Part shown: positions 17,657 to 25,240 of the stretch, in pieces
Layout: every line of letters begins with the position of its first letter
Numbering within the stretch: position 1 is the stretch's first letter
Assembly: GCA_964525015.1 (NCBI GenBank)
Contig: CAZGFY010000017.1
Coordinates: 1-47,690 of the forward strand
Length of the DNA stretch: 47,690 nucleotides
Reading direction: 5' to 3'
Source of the DNA: RGIG3102 sp964525015
GTDB lineage: Bacteria > Bacillota > Clostridia > Oscillospirales > Ruminococcaceae
Position numbers and translations under genes: made by a program
Notes under the pieces: model-generated
The model's database searches: none
Told to the model about the DNA's origin: nothing
The model's input: the letters and a program-made list of their open reading frames with translations, nothing else

Positions 17657-18787
17657 TTAGCCTAAAATTGAAATTAAAACGCCTGCTGCTACGGCACTAC
17701 CGATAACACCTGCAACGTTTGGACCCATAGCGTGCATTAGTAAGAAGTTTCCTGGATCAAATTCTTGACCAACTTTTTGTGAAACCCTTGCAGCCATTGG
17801 AACTGCTGATACACCAGCTGAACCGATAAGTGGGTTGATTTTTCCACCTGTTACTTTATACATAACTTTACCGAATACAACACCACTTGCTGTACCAATT
17901 GCAAATGCAACTAGGCCAAGAGCGATAATTGATAAAGTTTGTGCTGTTAGGAATTTTTCAGCAGTAGCTGTACCACCAACTGCAACACCTAAGCAGATTG
18001 TAACGATGTTCATTAATTCGTTTTGAGCTGTTTTATTTAATCTATCAACAACGCCACTTTCTTTAAATAAGTTACCAAGCATTAGCATACCAACTAGTGT
18101 TGCTGAAGCTGGAATAATAAATGAAACAATAATTGTTACAGCGATTGGGAAAATAATTTTCTCAGCTTTTGTAACTTTTCTTAGTTGTGACATTCTTACT
18201 GTTCTTTCTTTTTCAGTTGTTAGCATTTTCATAATTGGTGGCTGAATAATTGGAACTAGCGCCATATAGCTATAAGCTGCAACTGCGATAGGTCCTAATA
18301 AATCTGGTGCTAGAATACTTGTTGTATAAATAGCTGTTGGGCCATCTGCACCACCGATAATAGCAATCGCACCCGCTTCATTTGAAGCAAATCCTAGTAG
18401 TAATGCGCCAACGAATGTTGCAAAAATACCAAACTGTGCTGCTGCACCTAGTAAAAAGCTTTTAGGGTTTGCAATAAGTGGACCAAAGTCTGTCATACAG
18501 CCGATACCTAAAAAGATTACTGGTGGGTATATACCAAGTTTTACACCTTGATACATATAGTATAAAAGGCTTCCTTCATCATAAGATGAAAGGCCTGCTG
18601 CTGGAATATTTGCAAGTAGCATACCAAACGCAATTGGTAGTAGTAGTAGTGGTTCGTATTTCTTTTCAATAGCAAGGTATAGTAATAAGCAAGCTACTGC
18701 TATCATTATCATATTCGGCACTGTCATAGCTGCAAATGAGCTATCCATATACAGACCTTGTATTGATTCTAAAAATGTATTCATCAT
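17657..18787 (-). CDS. oadB: Sodium-translocating decarboxylase beta subunit
   Basis: A 376-residue integral membrane subunit that decarboxylates carboxybiotin and exports sodium ions. The conserved IIGGADGPTAIYTTS loop carries D148, equivalent to the sodium- and proton-coupling aspartate of OadB. Many hydrophobic helices span the protein, and the C-terminal SAGVSAVPMAAR and LLMHAMGPNVAGVIGSAV are typical of the family. The gene follows oadG by 24 bp and precedes the biotin carrier by about 175 bp containing several hairpins. Beta subunits of related pumps are nearly indistinguishable, so the physiological acid is inferred from oadA. Confidence 0.95.
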   Translation of the reverse strand: MMNTFLESIQGLYMDSSFAAMTVPNMIMIAVACLLLYLAIEKKYEPLLLLPIAFGMLLANIPAAGLSSYDEGSLLYYMYQGVKLGIYPPVIFLGIGCMTDFGPLIANPKSFLLGAAAQFGIFATFVGALLLGFASNEAGAIAIIGGADGPTAIYTTSILAPDLLGPIAVAAYSYMALVPIIQPPIMKMLTTEKERTVRMSQLRKVTKAEKIIFPIAVTIIVSFIIPASATLVGMLMLGNLFKESGVVDRLNKTAQNELMNIVTICLGVAVGGTATAEKFLTAQTLSIIALGLVAFAIGTASGVVFGKVMYKVTGGKINPLIGSAGVSAVPMAARVSQKVGQEFDPGNFLLMHAMGPNVAGVIGSAVAAGVLISILG

Positions 18788-18811
18788 TATTAATATCTAT
18801 TCCTTTCTATC

Positions 18812-19120
18812 CTATTCAGCTTTAAAAACCAGCGTGTTTGTGTTATGTAGGCTGATTTCTTTTATTGTAAAGTTCCCCTTTACAACTTCTGAAGCTGCTG
18901 CAGTTATAACTGCTACTTCAACATCACTTAATTTGTGATTTTGAGTTGTTGCAACAGGTGCAATTGTTTGAGATGCTTCCACTGGAGCTTTTTTCTCAAA
19001 ATTTTTCATTATACTTCCCATTAAAGCAATCATTAACCATAGTATTACTAATACTGCGAAAACAACTGATAGCCCTGTGAAGATAATTGAGCCGGCTAAT
19101 TGCCAATCGATATTTGCCAT
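18812..19120 (-). CDS. oadG: Oxaloacetate decarboxylase gamma subunit
   Basis: A 102-residue subunit with one N-terminal transmembrane helix (IIFTGLSVVFAVLVILWLMIALMG), a linker and a small soluble domain (KLSDVEVAVITAAASEVV). The gamma subunit anchors and assembles alpha with beta. It is first in the operon, with AAAGGAG before its ATG, and faces the LysR gene across a 108-bp divergent promoter region. The family is short and divergent; the call rests on topology, the DVEVAVITAAA segment and its position before oadB. Confidence 0.88.
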   Translation of the reverse strand: MANIDWQLAGSIIFTGLSVVFAVLVILWLMIALMGSIMKNFEKKAPVEASQTIAPVATTQNHKLSDVEVAVITAAASEVVKGNFTIKEISLHNTNTLVFKAE

Positions 19121-19154
19121 TTTTTTATTCTCCTTTTGATTTTTATTTATAAAA

Positions 19155-19187
19155 CACTTGAAAAATACAAGTGAAATTTATTATAAT
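19155..19187 (+). promoter_or_regulatory. LysR operator palindrome overlapping the lysR promoter
   Basis: A perfect inverted repeat, CACTTG-N7-CAAGTG (19155-19173), contains the T-N11-A core of LysR-type operators. The lysR promoter uses TTGAAA (19158-19163) from within it, an 18-nt spacer and TATAAT (19182-19187). The site therefore could both repress lysR and control oadG, which starts 35 bp to the left. Confidence 0.65.
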
Positions 19188-19228
19188 ATATTATATATAC
19201 TTAAATTTTATTTTTTAACGAGGTTAAT

Positions 19229-20152
19229 ATGTATTTTAAAGAAATAACCGCATTTATAACTGTTTATGAAACTAAATCAATTTCAAAAGCAGCCCAAAAA
19301 CTTTATATGACCCAGCCTAGCTTAACAAGACTTATTCAAGGAATTGAAGAGCAGGTTGGCACTAGTTTATTTATTCGCACAAGAGATGGCCTTGTTCCAA
19401 CTTTGACGGGCGAATTATATATGGATAAAGCCAATCAAATTTTAAAAATCCAAAAAGATTTTGAACTTTCGCTCGCCTTTATAAATTCTGAAAACCGCGG
19501 CAGGCTAACTGTTGGAACTAAATCATTTTTTTCTAGCAGCGTTTTGCCTAAGGTAATTGCTAGTTTTGAAAAAAAATACCAAAATGTTGAGATAACTATT
19601 TTTGAAGGTCTTGGAACCGATGTTGAAAAAGAGATAATCAAAAACTCTGTTGATGTTGCTATTATTCATCTAACTGCCACTTCTGATAATTTAGTTTGCG
19701 TTCCAGTTGGTAAAGAGAAGTTTTATATCGCTGTAAACAAAGATGATGAAGTTAATAATCTATCTTTTTTAAAAAGCGACGGGCTTTCTTATCTTAATTT
19801 AAAAGATTTAGAAAATAAAGATTTTCTTTTAATGCAGCCCAATCAGAAAATTCGCCAAGAAACTGATAGAATACTCTCTCTTGCCAATATCATCCCTAAT
19901 ATAAAGCTTCAATCAACAAACCTTCACACAATTAAAAACCTTGTGAGTGAAGGAGTTGGTGTTTCGATAATTCCAAGCTCATATATTGATTTCACTGATA
20001 CCTCCAGCATTAATTATTATAATATCGACCCTGGTTTAAATCCATTTTGCGAAGTTGGGATTGTTTATAATAAAGAGATGCAAAATAATCCTTTTATTAA
20101 AGAATTTGTATCACTTGCAAAAGATGTTTTATCCAATATGTTTTTTAACTAA
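19229..20152 (+). CDS. LysR-family transcriptional regulator, likely of the oad operon
   Basis: A 307-residue LysR regulator. The N-terminal winged HTH is standard (FITVYETKSISKAAQKLYMT, then LTRLIQGIEEQVGTSLFIR), and the rest is the two-lobed effector-binding domain. LysR proteins usually control the divergently transcribed neighbour, here oadG-oadB-biotin carrier-oadA. The intergenic palindrome supports this. The ribosome site AACGAGG precedes the ATG. The effector is unknown; a C4 dicarboxylate or citrate-related acid would be a natural guess from context only. Confidence 0.92.
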   Translation: MYFKEITAFITVYETKSISKAAQKLYMTQPSLTRLIQGIEEQVGTSLFIRTRDGLVPTLTGELYMDKANQILKIQKDFELSLAFINSENRGRLTVGTKSFFSSSVLPKVIASFEKKYQNVEITIFEGLGTDVEKEIIKNSVDVAIIHLTATSDNLVCVPVGKEKFYIAVNKDDEVNNLSFLKSDGLSYLNLKDLENKDFLLMQPNQKIRQETDRILSLANIIPNIKLQSTNLHTIKNLVSEGVGVSIIPSSYIDFTDTSSINYYNIDPGLNPFCEVGIVYNKEMQNNPFIKEFVSLAKDVLSNMFFN

Positions 20153-20323
20153 ATTTTAAGTATATTTTACAATTAATATTATAAATCAGCTTATTACTTT
20201 TCTCAAATACGAATTTCAAATATACTATATTCACTTTTGGTATATAACTACGGTGAAATCTAGTTTTTATGCACTTTGCTATTTTTTTATCATATTTTTT
20301 ATGCATAGTTAACATTTTTTTGT

Positions 20324-20351
20324 TTGACAAAAGAATTTAAGCAGATATAAT
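20324..20351 (+). promoter_or_regulatory. Consensus promoter of the RraA-family gene
   Basis: Perfect TTGACA (20324-20329), 16-nt spacer, perfect TATAAT (20346-20351), 51 bp before the ATG. It makes the gene transcriptionally independent of lysR; no other gene is evident in the 250-bp gap. Confidence 0.85.
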
Positions 20352-20402
20352 AAAGATAAAAATTAACAAATTCAATATTTATTTTGAAAGGAAATTATAG
20401 CT

Positions 20403-21098
20403 ATGACAGTTGGATTTCGAGCATATAAAAATTTTAACAGACCCAATGAAGATTTAGTAAAGCAATTTGAGGGTATTCCAAGCAGTAATATAAGTGACGC
20501 TATGAGAAGAATGTATAGTATTTTTAAAGGGATAAGACCTTTTAATAAACTTCCGTTACTAGGTGTTGCACTAACCGTTAAACTTCCAGTTGGAGATAAT
20601 TTAGCAGCTCAAGCAGCTCTTGATTACGCACAGCCAGGCGATATCATCGTTTTAGATGGTGCTGGATACACAGATAGAGCCCTACTTGGTGGAATGATGC
20701 TAGAATATGCAAAAATCAAAAAAATCGGTGGATTTATTGTAGATGGTGCAATTCGTGATTTAGATGAAGTTAAGGCATCTGGTATTCCAGTTTTTGCAAA
20801 ATCAGTTACAACGCTTGGCCCTTATAGAGAAGGCCCTGGAGAAATTAATGTTCCTGTTGTTTGTGGTGGTCAGGTTGTTCGTCCTGGTGATATACTAGTT
20901 GGAGATAACGATGGTATCGTTGTTATTCCACAAGAATTTGCATTAGAAGTTTTAGAAGGCGCAAAAGCTCACCTTGCAAAAGAACTAGAAGAAACTTTTA
21001 GAATGAGAACTGGCGAATACACAAGCGAAGAACATATAAAAACATTCACAGGAAAATTCCTGCAACTTGGCGGAGTTGTTTTAGAAGACGATAAATAA
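20403..21098 (+). CDS. RraA-family aldolase/oxaloacetate decarboxylase-like protein
   Basis: A 231-residue member of the RraA/HMG-aldolase family. Active-site features of the enzymatic branch are visible: LLGGMMLEYAKIKKIGG, then FIVDGAIRDLDEV with R118 and D119. Characterised enzymes of this fold cleave 4-hydroxy-4-methyl-2-oxoglutarate or 4-carboxy-4-hydroxy-2-oxoadipate and also decarboxylate oxaloacetate using Mg2+. The fold is also shared with RraA, the RNase E regulator, but the retained Arg-Asp pair favours an enzyme. It has its own consensus promoter and terminator. Proximity to the oad genes suggests a link to oxaloacetate, which is inference. Confidence 0.85.
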   Translation: MTVGFRAYKNFNRPNEDLVKQFEGIPSSNISDAMRRMYSIFKGIRPFNKLPLLGVALTVKLPVGDNLAAQAALDYAQPGDIIVLDGAGYTDRALLGGMMLEYAKIKKIGGFIVDGAIRDLDEVKASGIPVFAKSVTTLGPYREGPGEINVPVVCGGQVVRPGDILVGDNDGIVVIPQEFALEVLEGAKAHLAKELEETFRMRTGEYTSEEHIKTFTGKFLQLGGVVLEDDK

Positions 21099-21122
21099 TA
21101 ACTAATAAAATATTCCATATAA

Positions 21123-21164
21123 AAACAAGATAACACTTTATTTAAAGTGTTATCTTGTTTTTTA
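21123..21164. terminator. Bidirectional terminator between convergent genes
   Basis: An 18-bp perfect stem (21123-21140 with 21143-21160) with a 2-nt apical gap and a T-rich tail on the plus strand (to about 21167), A-rich on the other side. It separates the RraA-family gene from the minus-strand membrane-protein gene ending at 21173. Confidence 0.85.
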
Positions 21165-21172
21165 TTTTACAC

Positions 21173-21607
21173 TTAATATCTTTTACTTAAATATTTATAA
21201 ACAATTTGCATAATTAGAGCAGAAATAAACCAATAAACAGCTACTATCATAATAATCAGTCTTGAAATTTCTTGTGAAATCACTCCAAATTGACCTAAAA
21301 ATGCCACTATAATTATAAAAGCTGAAAGTATACACCAATTAAGTAAAGTTGACACTTTTAAGGATTTCCCCCTTATCATTTCTTTTCTTTCATCGTATAT
21401 TTCTATGTTTTCGTCTTCAACTTTTTCATTATACTCACTCGGCCTTTTTTTCCAATAAAAATATTTATAAAGCATCATTATTGCAGGCCCAAAACATCCA
21501 CCAACAAAGCCTACAAACAAGCTAATATCAGGAAAAATAAAAGCTAACATTAAAAATACAATTCCTAAACAAAAATAAACCATACTAGATTTTAAATAAT
21601 TTTTCAT
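21173..21607 (-). CDS. Four-helix membrane protein paired with XRE regulator
   Basis: A 144-residue protein with two pairs of predicted transmembrane helices (residues about 8-28, 30-48, 88-105, 115-135) around a charged middle containing DERKEMIRGKS. I do not recognise a characterised family with certainty; small four-helix proteins of this kind are frequent partners of short XRE regulators in Firmicutes. Its start overlaps the end of the regulator gene by four bases (ATGA), so the two are translationally coupled. It may be the controlled target or a ligand-sensing partner; neither can be decided here. Confidence 0.8.
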   Translation of the reverse strand: MKNYLKSSMVYFCLGIVFLMLAFIFPDISLFVGFVGGCFGPAIMMLYKYFYWKKRPSEYNEKVEDENIEIYDERKEMIRGKSLKVSTLLNWCILSAFIIIVAFLGQFGVISQEISRLIIMIVAVYWFISALIMQIVYKYLSKRY

Positions 21608-21810
21608 AATTTAGTCTTCCTTTCATAAACAAAAACTTCTTCAATACTCATTTTAAAGTAACTAGCTATTTCAAAAGCAAGTTCTAGTGATGGATTATAC
21701 TTTCCATTTTCAATAGAGCTAATTGTTTGCCTTGAAACACGCATACTTTTTGCAAATGCTTCTTGACTAATTCCATTTTCTTTACGAAGCATCTCAACTT
21801 TATTTTCCAT
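21604..21810 (-). CDS. Short XRE-family HTH regulator
   Basis: A 68-residue DNA-binding protein that is little more than one helix-turn-helix (LRKENGISQEAFAKSMRVS, then RQTISSIENGKYNPSLELAF). The usual dimer would bind palindromes, and two copies of an imperfect palindrome lie in its own promoter at 21825-21889. AAGGAGGAG precedes the ATG. It is coupled by a 4-bp overlap to the four-helix membrane protein gene. Confidence 0.93.
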   Translation of the reverse strand: MENKVEMLRKENGISQEAFAKSMRVSRQTISSIENGKYNPSLELAFEIASYFKMSIEEVFVYERKTKL

Positions 21811-21824
21811 TATACTCCTCCTTA

Positions 21825-21889
21825 TGTCAAGTTTCCTTTACAAATCCAGTATATCACATAAATTTTATTCTGTCAAGCTTCCTTTACAA
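21825..21889 (-). promoter_or_regulatory. Consensus promoter with duplicated operator for the XRE pair
   Basis: On the minus strand TTGACA (21871-21876), exactly 17 nt, then TATACT (21848-21853). Two near-identical 19-bp repeats, TTGTAAAGGAAGCTTGACA at 21871-21889 and TTGTAAAGGAAACTTGACA at 21825-21843, have start points 46 bp apart. Each is an imperfect palindrome TGTAAAG-N4-CTTGACA. One covers the -35 box and the other the expected transcription start, ideal positions for autorepression. Confidence 0.8.
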
Positions 21890-21904
21890 TAAACATTAAA
21901 TTAA

Positions 21905-21931
21905 TAGCAGACCACAAAATATAGTCTGCTA
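21905..21931 (-). terminator. Hairpin after the alpha-amylase gene
   Basis: An 8-bp TAGCAGAC/GTCTGCTA stem with an 11-nt loop. The following minus-strand tail (TTAATTTAATG) is only partly T-rich, so termination may be incomplete. It lies between the amylase stop and the XRE promoter. Confidence 0.5.
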
Positions 21932-21961
21932 AAAAATATACATTTATTAGTGATTTTGCAA

Positions 21962-23413
21962 TTAGCTAAGATATTCTTCTAATACATAAACGCTAACACT
22001 GCCGTTTTCCACAAAGAAATTAGCACAGCCATCTTCTTCTATAATAATTTTTTTATCTGTGTTATTTAGTATATCAACCATTGTTTTGCCTATGAATTTT
22101 TCGCCAACACACATTCTTTTTTCTCCACCTAGGCTATCTGTCATAATAACTGCTAATCCTGATAATGGATACTCTTCACTTCCCATCCTAGTAAATCCTA
22201 TAATGTTTGCATCATTTAGATAGTTTATTTGCTCCCCATATGCTAAAAATTGTCTTATCTTTATAAGTTTTTTTAAATTTTTTCCTATTGGCAAAATATT
22301 ATGATAAGGTATTCCGTATAAATCCCCATAGAAAACACAGGGTATGCCTTCTTGTCTTAATAGTATTAATGAATAAGCGTGTAGTTTAAACCAACCATTA
22401 ACCCAGCTTTCTAACGCCTGTCCTGGCTGTGTATCGTGATTATCAACTATGGTAACGCTTCTATGTGAACGCTCGCTAACTAATGTCCCTTTAAATATTT
22501 CACTCATATTAAAATTCCCATTGCTATTTGATGCCTTATGAAAATTATAATGCAGTGGCACATCAAAAAGTCGCATAGTGTTTGCAGTTTTATCTAAATA
22601 ATAAGTTAGGGCTGAAAGCTCAGAATTCCAGTATTCACCTACAACATATAGCTTTTTATTAGAAAACTTTCGCATTTCCATTAGCCATTTCATAATTTTA
22701 GGGAAATTTATATGTTTCACTGCATCTATTCGAAATCCGTCTACATCAGTTAAGTCTAAATACCATTTACCCCAGTTTACAAGCTCATTATAAACCTCTG
22801 TGTTATTTAAATCTAAATCAACCCCCATTAAATAATCATAGTTGCCTTTTTCGATATCAACTTCGTTATCCCATTCTTTATTTTCAAATAAATATAGCGC
22901 CTGCTGATTTGTGTTAGCATCCCAATCACAGCCATCAAAATGAGTGTAGTTCCATTTAAAACTTGAGTACTTATCTTTTCTATTTTCAAAATTGAATTTA
23001 GTGTATGCCTTTATCTCTCTTGTTTGTATATATTTATGCCTATTATGAATATCATACATTTTAGCCATTACAATTTCAGTTTCATCTGCGCCTAGCCTAT
23101 GATTAAAAACAATGTCCGCCAAAACAAATAATCCTTTTTCTCTCATAGTTTTTATAGCTAATAAATACTCGTCTTTAGAGCCGTATTTTGTGTTTATAGA
23201 GCCTTTTTGATTAAACTCCCCTAAATCATACATATCATAAACGCCATACCCAACATCGCTTACACCAGCCGTACCTTTATATGCAGGCGGCAGCCAAACA
23301 TCTGTTATCCCCATTTGAACTAATTCATCTGCTTTTTCCTTTGCTGTATTCCAAAACCCATTATTTTCAGGCAAATACCACTCAAAAAACTGAATTAAAG
23401 TACGATTTTTCAT
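21962..23413 (-). CDS. Cytoplasmic alpha-amylase (GH13)
   Basis: A 483-residue alpha-amylase without a signal peptide (starts MKNRTLIQFFEWYLPEN), so it should act on internal alpha-glucans or imported maltodextrins. The GH13 regions are DIVFNHR, GFRIDAVKHI with nucleophile D230, VVGEYW with acid/base E260, and IVDNHDTQ with D327. Length and the FFEWY N-terminus fit the intracellular GH13_5 group. It begins only 6 bp after the CHASE2 cyclase gene, so it appears to be the last gene of a FecR-cyclase-amylase transcript. That pairing is unusual and suggests cAMP-linked control of glycogen use. Confidence 0.93.
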   Translation of the reverse strand: MKNRTLIQFFEWYLPENNGFWNTAKEKADELVQMGITDVWLPPAYKGTAGVSDVGYGVYDMYDLGEFNQKGSINTKYGSKDEYLLAIKTMREKGLFVLADIVFNHRLGADETEIVMAKMYDIHNRHKYIQTREIKAYTKFNFENRKDKYSSFKWNYTHFDGCDWDANTNQQALYLFENKEWDNEVDIEKGNYDYLMGVDLDLNNTEVYNELVNWGKWYLDLTDVDGFRIDAVKHINFPKIMKWLMEMRKFSNKKLYVVGEYWNSELSALTYYLDKTANTMRLFDVPLHYNFHKASNSNGNFNMSEIFKGTLVSERSHRSVTIVDNHDTQPGQALESWVNGWFKLHAYSLILLRQEGIPCVFYGDLYGIPYHNILPIGKNLKKLIKIRQFLAYGEQINYLNDANIIGFTRMGSEEYPLSGLAVIMTDSLGGEKRMCVGEKFIGKTMVDILNNTDKKIIIEEDGCANFFVENGSVSVYVLEEYLS

Positions 23414-23419
23414 TTTGAT

Positions 23420-25240
23420 TTATATTCCTTTTCTTATTTTTATAAATTTATAAATATCAACTTTTTGAGTTTTGCCTTTTAATTTTATCTCTTCTTCCAC
23501 TTTTGAAAATTCGATTTTTTCCATTGTTTTCTCAAACACACTACCACTAACTAAAATATTCCCAGCTAATGCATTCGACTCTAGCCTTGATGCAACATTT
23601 ACAGTATCGCCGATAACAGTGTAGTCCATTCTTTCTTTTGAGCCAAAATTCCCAACTACACAAGGACCATAATTTATGCCTATTCCTATATTAACCTTGT
23701 GATTATATTTTTTGAAAATTTCTTTTTCTAATTCTTTTGCTTTTTCTATCATTTCACTTGCAGCCATAACTGCTTTTAGGGCACTTTCTTTATCATCTAA
23801 AGGTGCACCCCAAAATGCCATAGCGCAATCGCCCATGAATTTATCAAGCGTTCCATCATATTTAAAAACGCATTCGCTCATCATACTTAAATATCGATTC
23901 AATAAACTAGATATTTCTGATGGTTCTAATTCTTCAGAAAGTGGGGTGAACCCTCTAATATCAGCAAAAAGTACTGCCACATTGCTTGTTTTCCCTCCAA
24001 GCTCTGGCTGAAAATTCGAATTTTCTAGTAGCTTAGTTACAACTTGTGGTGCAACATATCTTTTAAAAGCCTTTGTTATCTCTTTTTTTTCAAGGCTTTC
24101 TAAAAGAAAATTCACTGCAACTGATGCACCATATGATATTGCTAGTGAAATCAGCATATAAAATGGATGTATAACATAGCCTATATTCCATAAAATCAAG
24201 CAAAAAGCTACCCACAGTATATTTAAAACAATCCAAGATATGGTAAGTTTTAAAACTCTCTTTTCATAAAAGTAAAAAAGTACAATTAAAGTCAATATCA
24301 AAACCATATAATTTTGATTGTTCTCTAAGACTTCTGTTTTTAAATCTCCATTTATCAAAGCAGCTATTGCATTAGCTTGGTATTCTACCCCATACATTTT
24401 AGTGGCTGGGTCGATAGCTGTTAGATATTCATCACTCATTCCAAGGGCATATGGTCCGATTAAAACAATTTTATCTTTCAATATTGTAGATGGTATTTTC
24501 CCTTCTACTAAATCAACAACCGAATATCCATCATAATACGAACTTGGATAAGATGTAAAAGAAAGATACCATCTATCCTTTGCATCAACCGGAGGGCTAT
24601 CAATCGCTTCTTTTCCTATATATTCCATATACGCATTATAAATGCTTTGATTAAAGGATGGATATTCGCTTCCATCAGGCAAAGTTACTGACCAAATCGC
24701 GTGGCGAAGAATTCCATCTGTATCAAGCATAGCATTTAAATGACCAACACCTTTTGAAACTTCCTTCAGTTCATTAAACGGCTCTTCAACTAGTAAAACT
24801 GAATAATTATCCATATAAAATGAACCATCTTCTAGTGTGACTAGTTGCGTACCAAAAGTTATATTTGTGGCAGTTACCACATTTCCTGCTTCTTGCACTG
24901 CTTTAACAAGATTTTCATCTTCTTTTGTGTTATCACTTGCGGTATATAATGTATCAATCCCAATTACAGCTGGTTTATTCTCTTCATCGCTATTTAGCGC
25001 CTGTATCGCTTGTGCCATTATATCTCTTGACCATGGCATATTCCCATATTCACTAAGTGCCTTTTCATCCATACCAATTATAATTATTTCTTCATTTGGA
25101 CTATCATGTGTTTGATATAATTCATCCGACACCATATTAGCAACTGAAATAAAAACATCAAAGCTAAGAGCAGTAGTAATAACTACTGCTCCTATTAATG
25201 AAAATATAACTCTTTTAAAATTTATCTTATTAAATTTCAT
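23420..25240 (-). CDS. CHASE2-domain class III adenylate cyclase
   Basis: A 606-residue membrane cyclase. It has one N-terminal transmembrane helix (about 10-32), an extracellular CHASE2 sensor (about 33-305), three transmembrane helices (about 309-326, 333-352, 357-380) and a cytoplasmic class III catalytic domain (about 415-600). Metal-binding D427 (LFADIRGF) and D471 (FMGDCAMAFWG) are present, with K467 and T541 in the purine-selecting positions typical of ATP-using bacterial cyclases, and N548/R552 in NVASRLE for transition-state binding. It therefore looks active and cAMP-forming. Its start overlaps the FecR gene stop by one base (TAATG), so the two are translationally coupled. Confidence 0.94.
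   Translation of the reverse strand: MKFNKINFKRVIFSLIGAVVITTALSFDVFISVANMVSDELYQTHDSPNEEIIIIGMDEKALSEYGNMPWSRDIMAQAIQALNSDEENKPAVIGIDTLYTASDNTKEDENLVKAVQEAGNVVTATNITFGTQLVTLEDGSFYMDNYSVLLVEEPFNELKEVSKGVGHLNAMLDTDGILRHAIWSVTLPDGSEYPSFNQSIYNAYMEYIGKEAIDSPPVDAKDRWYLSFTSYPSSYYDGYSVVDLVEGKIPSTILKDKIVLIGPYALGMSDEYLTAIDPATKMYGVEYQANAIAALINGDLKTEVLENNQNYMVLILTLIVLFYFYEKRVLKLTISWIVLNILWVAFCLILWNIGYVIHPFYMLISLAISYGASVAVNFLLESLEKKEITKAFKRYVAPQVVTKLLENSNFQPELGGKTSNVAVLFADIRGFTPLSEELEPSEISSLLNRYLSMMSECVFKYDGTLDKFMGDCAMAFWGAPLDDKESALKAVMAASEMIEKAKELEKEIFKKYNHKVNIGIGINYGPCVVGNFGSKERMDYTVIGDTVNVASRLESNALAGNILVSGSVFEKTMEKIEFSKVEEEIKLKGKTQKVDIYKFIKIRKGI

Noticed and set aside
20145..20330. 61-codon minus-strand frame between lysR and the RraA gene
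   Set aside because: It overlaps the consensus promoter of the RraA gene, has a biased Lys/Ile composition and no ribosome site.
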